Shown: in pieces, positions 32,654 through 34,416 of the stretch
Position numbering within the stretch: position 1 is the first letter of the stretch
Layout of the letters: every line of letters begins with the position of its first letter
Origin: Acidimicrobiia bacterium
GTDB taxonomy: Bacteria > Actinomycetota > Acidimicrobiia > Acidimicrobiales > Poriferisodalaceae
DNA length: 34,416 nt
Direction of reading: 5' to 3'
Assembly: GCA_022827265.1 (NCBI GenBank)
Contig: JAJDTF010000072.1
Span: 1-34,416, forward strand
Program-made: the position numbers and the translations under genes
The notes under the pieces: generated by a model
Seen by the model: only the letters and a program-made list of their open reading frames with translations
Databases searched by the model: none
Told to the model about the DNA's origin: nothing

Positions 32654-34189
32654 GTGGCAGCAGTTGTTGATGATCTGCTTGCGGCCGGACCGCTGACATG
32701 TGCTGAGCAGCGCCGCGTTGCGCACGCTGAGGGGCTGAACGGGGAGAACCGAGCGGAGCTTGGGCAGTACTTCACGCCTGCTCCGATCGCGAGACTGCTG
32801 GCCGGCATGTTCGAACCGCCCGAGGGACGCGTACGCGTCCTCGACCCTGGTGCCGGCGTCGGGTCACTCTCGGCTGCGCTGGTTGAACGAGCAGCCAGCG
32901 AGGGATGGCGGTGTTCGTTGGACCTGACGGCCGTAGAAATCGACGATCGTCTGCTCGGTGGTTTGGAGTCGACGCTCAGCGACTGCCTCGAGGTGATCCC
33001 GTCGGCTCAAGGTCGTGTCGAGCATTCGGATTTCTTGACATGGGCTGCCACTCAAGCGGAACCAGAGATATTCCAGCACGACCGCCAGCAGTTCGATCTC
33101 GTCATCATGAACCCGCCGTACGGAAAGTTGCGCACGGCTTCGGCGAGTCATGAACGGCTTCGGCGTCTTGGTGTCCGCACGAGCAACTTGTATTCGGCTT
33201 TTGTCTGGCTCGCGAGCCGCTTGCTCGCTCCCGGTGGCCAACTCGTTGCGATCACTCCAAGGAGTTTCTGCAACGGGTCGTACTTCAGGTCCTTCCGGCA
33301 AGCACTGCTCGACGACTGTTCGCTACGGGACATCCATGTCTTCGAGTCCCGCGACACGGCATTTCGCGACGGTGCCGTGCTTCAAGAGAACATCGTCTTC
33401 AGGATTGTTCGGTCGCCTCAGCGATCACCGGTGCAAATCTCCGTGAGTTCCGGTTCAGGACTCGATGAGGCCCGCAGGCATCACGTCAGCGCCGACTCAG
33501 TCGTCCACCCGACCGATCCTCGTCTCTTCATTCGGATCCCAGAGGACCGGTCAAGCGTGGAGCTAGCGGAGCAGATGGGGGGCCTCCCGCTGACGCTGGC
33601 GGGACTGGGTGTCACGGCTTCGACAGGCCGGGTCGTGGATTTCCGATCACGGGAGCACCTGCGTGATGACTGCGAGGGTGACACGATCCCGCTGATCTAC
33701 CCCGCCCACTTACGGCAGGGACGGGTCAAGTGGCCGGGTGAATCCAGTTCCAAGCCCCGCGCCATCGCGGTGTCGCCGGAAACCGAGGGCATGTTCCTTC
33801 CTTCGGGCGAATACGTCCTAATCAAGCGCTTCTCGTCGAAGGAGGAATGTCGACGTGTGGTCGCAGCGGTGTTGGAGCCAGCGGACCTTCCCAGCGAAGT
33901 CGTCGCCATGGAGAACCACGTCAACGTGCTGCACGTCTCGAATCGAGGCATGGAACGCGATCTCGCATGGGGATTGGCGGTGTACCTCAACTCGACGGTT
34001 GTCGACCTGTTCTTCCGACAGTTCAACGGCCACACCCAAGTCAATGCTGCCCACTTGGAATCACTTCGATATCCGGACGTTCAGTCCCTGCAGGCCCTGG
34101 GTGCGAAGGCTCGCTCCGTCGAGTTCGGTCAGGCCGCGTTGGATACGTTGTTGGAGCGCCACGTCCCAGCCCTCAAGGGTCTGCGGTGA
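32654..34189 (+). CDS. BsuBI/PstI-type DNA adenine methyltransferase
   Basis: 511 residues. GQYFTPAPIARLLAGMF (37-53) is the start motif of the Eco57I/PstI-like gamma-type methylases, followed by the SAM motif VLDPGAGVGSLSAAL (DPGAGVGS 64-71) and catalytic NPPYGK (153-158). The C-terminal half carries the target-recognition region and ends with YLNSTVVDLFFRQFNGHTQV. The next gene is a PstI-like endonuclease, so this is the protecting N6-adenine methylase, probably for a CTGCAG-like site. The site is family knowledge, not seen here. GTG start with gaggg upstream. The stop overlaps the endonuclease start. It sits 98 bp after lipBA. Confidence 0.9.
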   Translation: MAAVVDDLLAAGPLTCAEQRRVAHAEGLNGENRAELGQYFTPAPIARLLAGMFEPPEGRVRVLDPGAGVGSLSAALVERAASEGWRCSLDLTAVEIDDRLLGGLESTLSDCLEVIPSAQGRVEHSDFLTWAATQAEPEIFQHDRQQFDLVIMNPPYGKLRTASASHERLRRLGVRTSNLYSAFVWLASRLLAPGGQLVAITPRSFCNGSYFRSFRQALLDDCSLRDIHVFESRDTAFRDGAVLQENIVFRIVRSPQRSPVQISVSSGSGLDEARRHHVSADSVVHPTDPRLFIRIPEDRSSVELAEQMGGLPLTLAGLGVTASTGRVVDFRSREHLRDDCEGDTIPLIYPAHLRQGRVKWPGESSSKPRAIAVSPETEGMFLPSGEYVLIKRFSSKEECRRVVAAVLEPADLPSEVVAMENHVNVLHVSNRGMERDLAWGLAVYLNSTVVDLFFRQFNGHTQVNAAHLESLRYPDVQSLQALGAKARSVEFGQAALDTLLERHVPALKGLR

Positions 34190-34416
34190 GTCCTCAGATT
34201 GATCAGCGCATCTCCGAAGCGCAGTGGATTCTCACCGAACTCGGATTTCCTCGGGCCCAGCGCAATGAACGCTCCGCGCTGACGCTTCTCGCGCTTCTCG
34301 ATCTGCGGCCCGAGGAGCCGTGGACGGCGGCGGACATGCCGCTTCGAGGCATCACCGAAATGATGTCCTTCATGCGTGAGCGCTACGACAAGGACTACGC
34401 GCCCAATACGCGCGAA
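34186..34416 (+). CDS. BsuBI/PstI-type restriction endonuclease, N-terminal part (runs off the window)
   Basis: 77 codons are visible from a GTG that overlaps the methylase stop (GTGA). The sequence LGFPRAQRNERSALTLLALL, followed by GITEMMSFMRERYDKDYAPN and TRE, is the winged-helix N-terminal domain of BsuBI/PstI endonucleases. The catalytic domain is beyond the window. Coupling by a 4-base overlap, with the methylase first, fits a type II system that keeps modification ahead of cutting. Confidence 0.88.
   Translation, partial: MSPQIDQRISEAQWILTELGFPRAQRNERSALTLLALLDLRPEEPWTAADMPLRGITEMMSFMRERYDKDYAPNTRE

Noticed and set aside
1..34416. CRISPR arrays, tRNA or rRNA genes
   Set aside because: No regularly spaced repeats, tRNA-like cloverleaf ends or rRNA stretches were seen on either strand.

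Overview
The window is GC-rich with short intergenic gaps, and many genes have an apparent -10 hexamer (TANNNT) only 6-9 nt before the start codon, the mark of leaderless transcription. With a single-chain AceE, a SufC-SufS pair, a DrrA/DrrB-like exporter and an RNase HI fused to a second domain, this points to an Actinomycetota chromosome. Acidimicrobiia or a relative is my best guess, by inference only.

Layout. 1-4372: core genes (sufS partial, sufC, M20 peptidase, amidase). 4373-12550: accessory island 1. It holds a HEAT-repeat protein with a nuclease-like N-terminus, a divergent Zn-binding DNA methylase, a Cys-rich ORF, a deleted IS110-family element abutting another transposase remnant, and a ~1000-residue DNA methylase with a PD-ExE-like N-terminus. 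The 3' end of the amidase gene is duplicated on the far side (12550-12672). 12729-20247: core genes (ABC exporter, MBL hydrolase, membrane-anchored molybdopterin oxidoreductase, acyl-CoA dehydrogenase, two small proteins, alpha/beta hydrolase). 20248-21701: island 2, one AAA/DUF4143-type ATPase, again followed by a duplicated 3' end of the gene before it (the hydrolase). 21852-32555: core genes built around pyruvate dehydrogenase and lipoate: MaoC-like protein, aceE, RNase HI-YpsA fusion, SRPBCC protein, a TlpA/DsbE-like lipoprotein, a 29-residue membrane peptide, lpd, an E2 acyltransferase and a one-frame LipB-LipA fusion. 32556-end: a BsuBI/PstI-type restriction-modification pair placed directly after lipBA and running off the window.

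How the genes work together. aceE (E1), E2 and lpd (E3) supply the three enzymes of a 2-oxo acid dehydrogenase. LipB-LipA would build the lipoyl group that E2 needs. The three accessory inserts all sit immediately after the stop codon of a core gene, and two show a duplicated 3' gene end, so they may share one insertion mechanism.

The two most notable signals: (1) the TlpA/DsbE-like gene at 27035-27652 has an in-frame TGA exactly where the first Cys of the CxxC motif belongs (WAPW-TGA-PAC). A bulged hairpin with a GGUC loop follows at SECIS distance, so this is a candidate selenoprotein. (2) The islands flanked by duplicated gene 3' ends, carrying a candidate uncharacterised restriction/defence pair.
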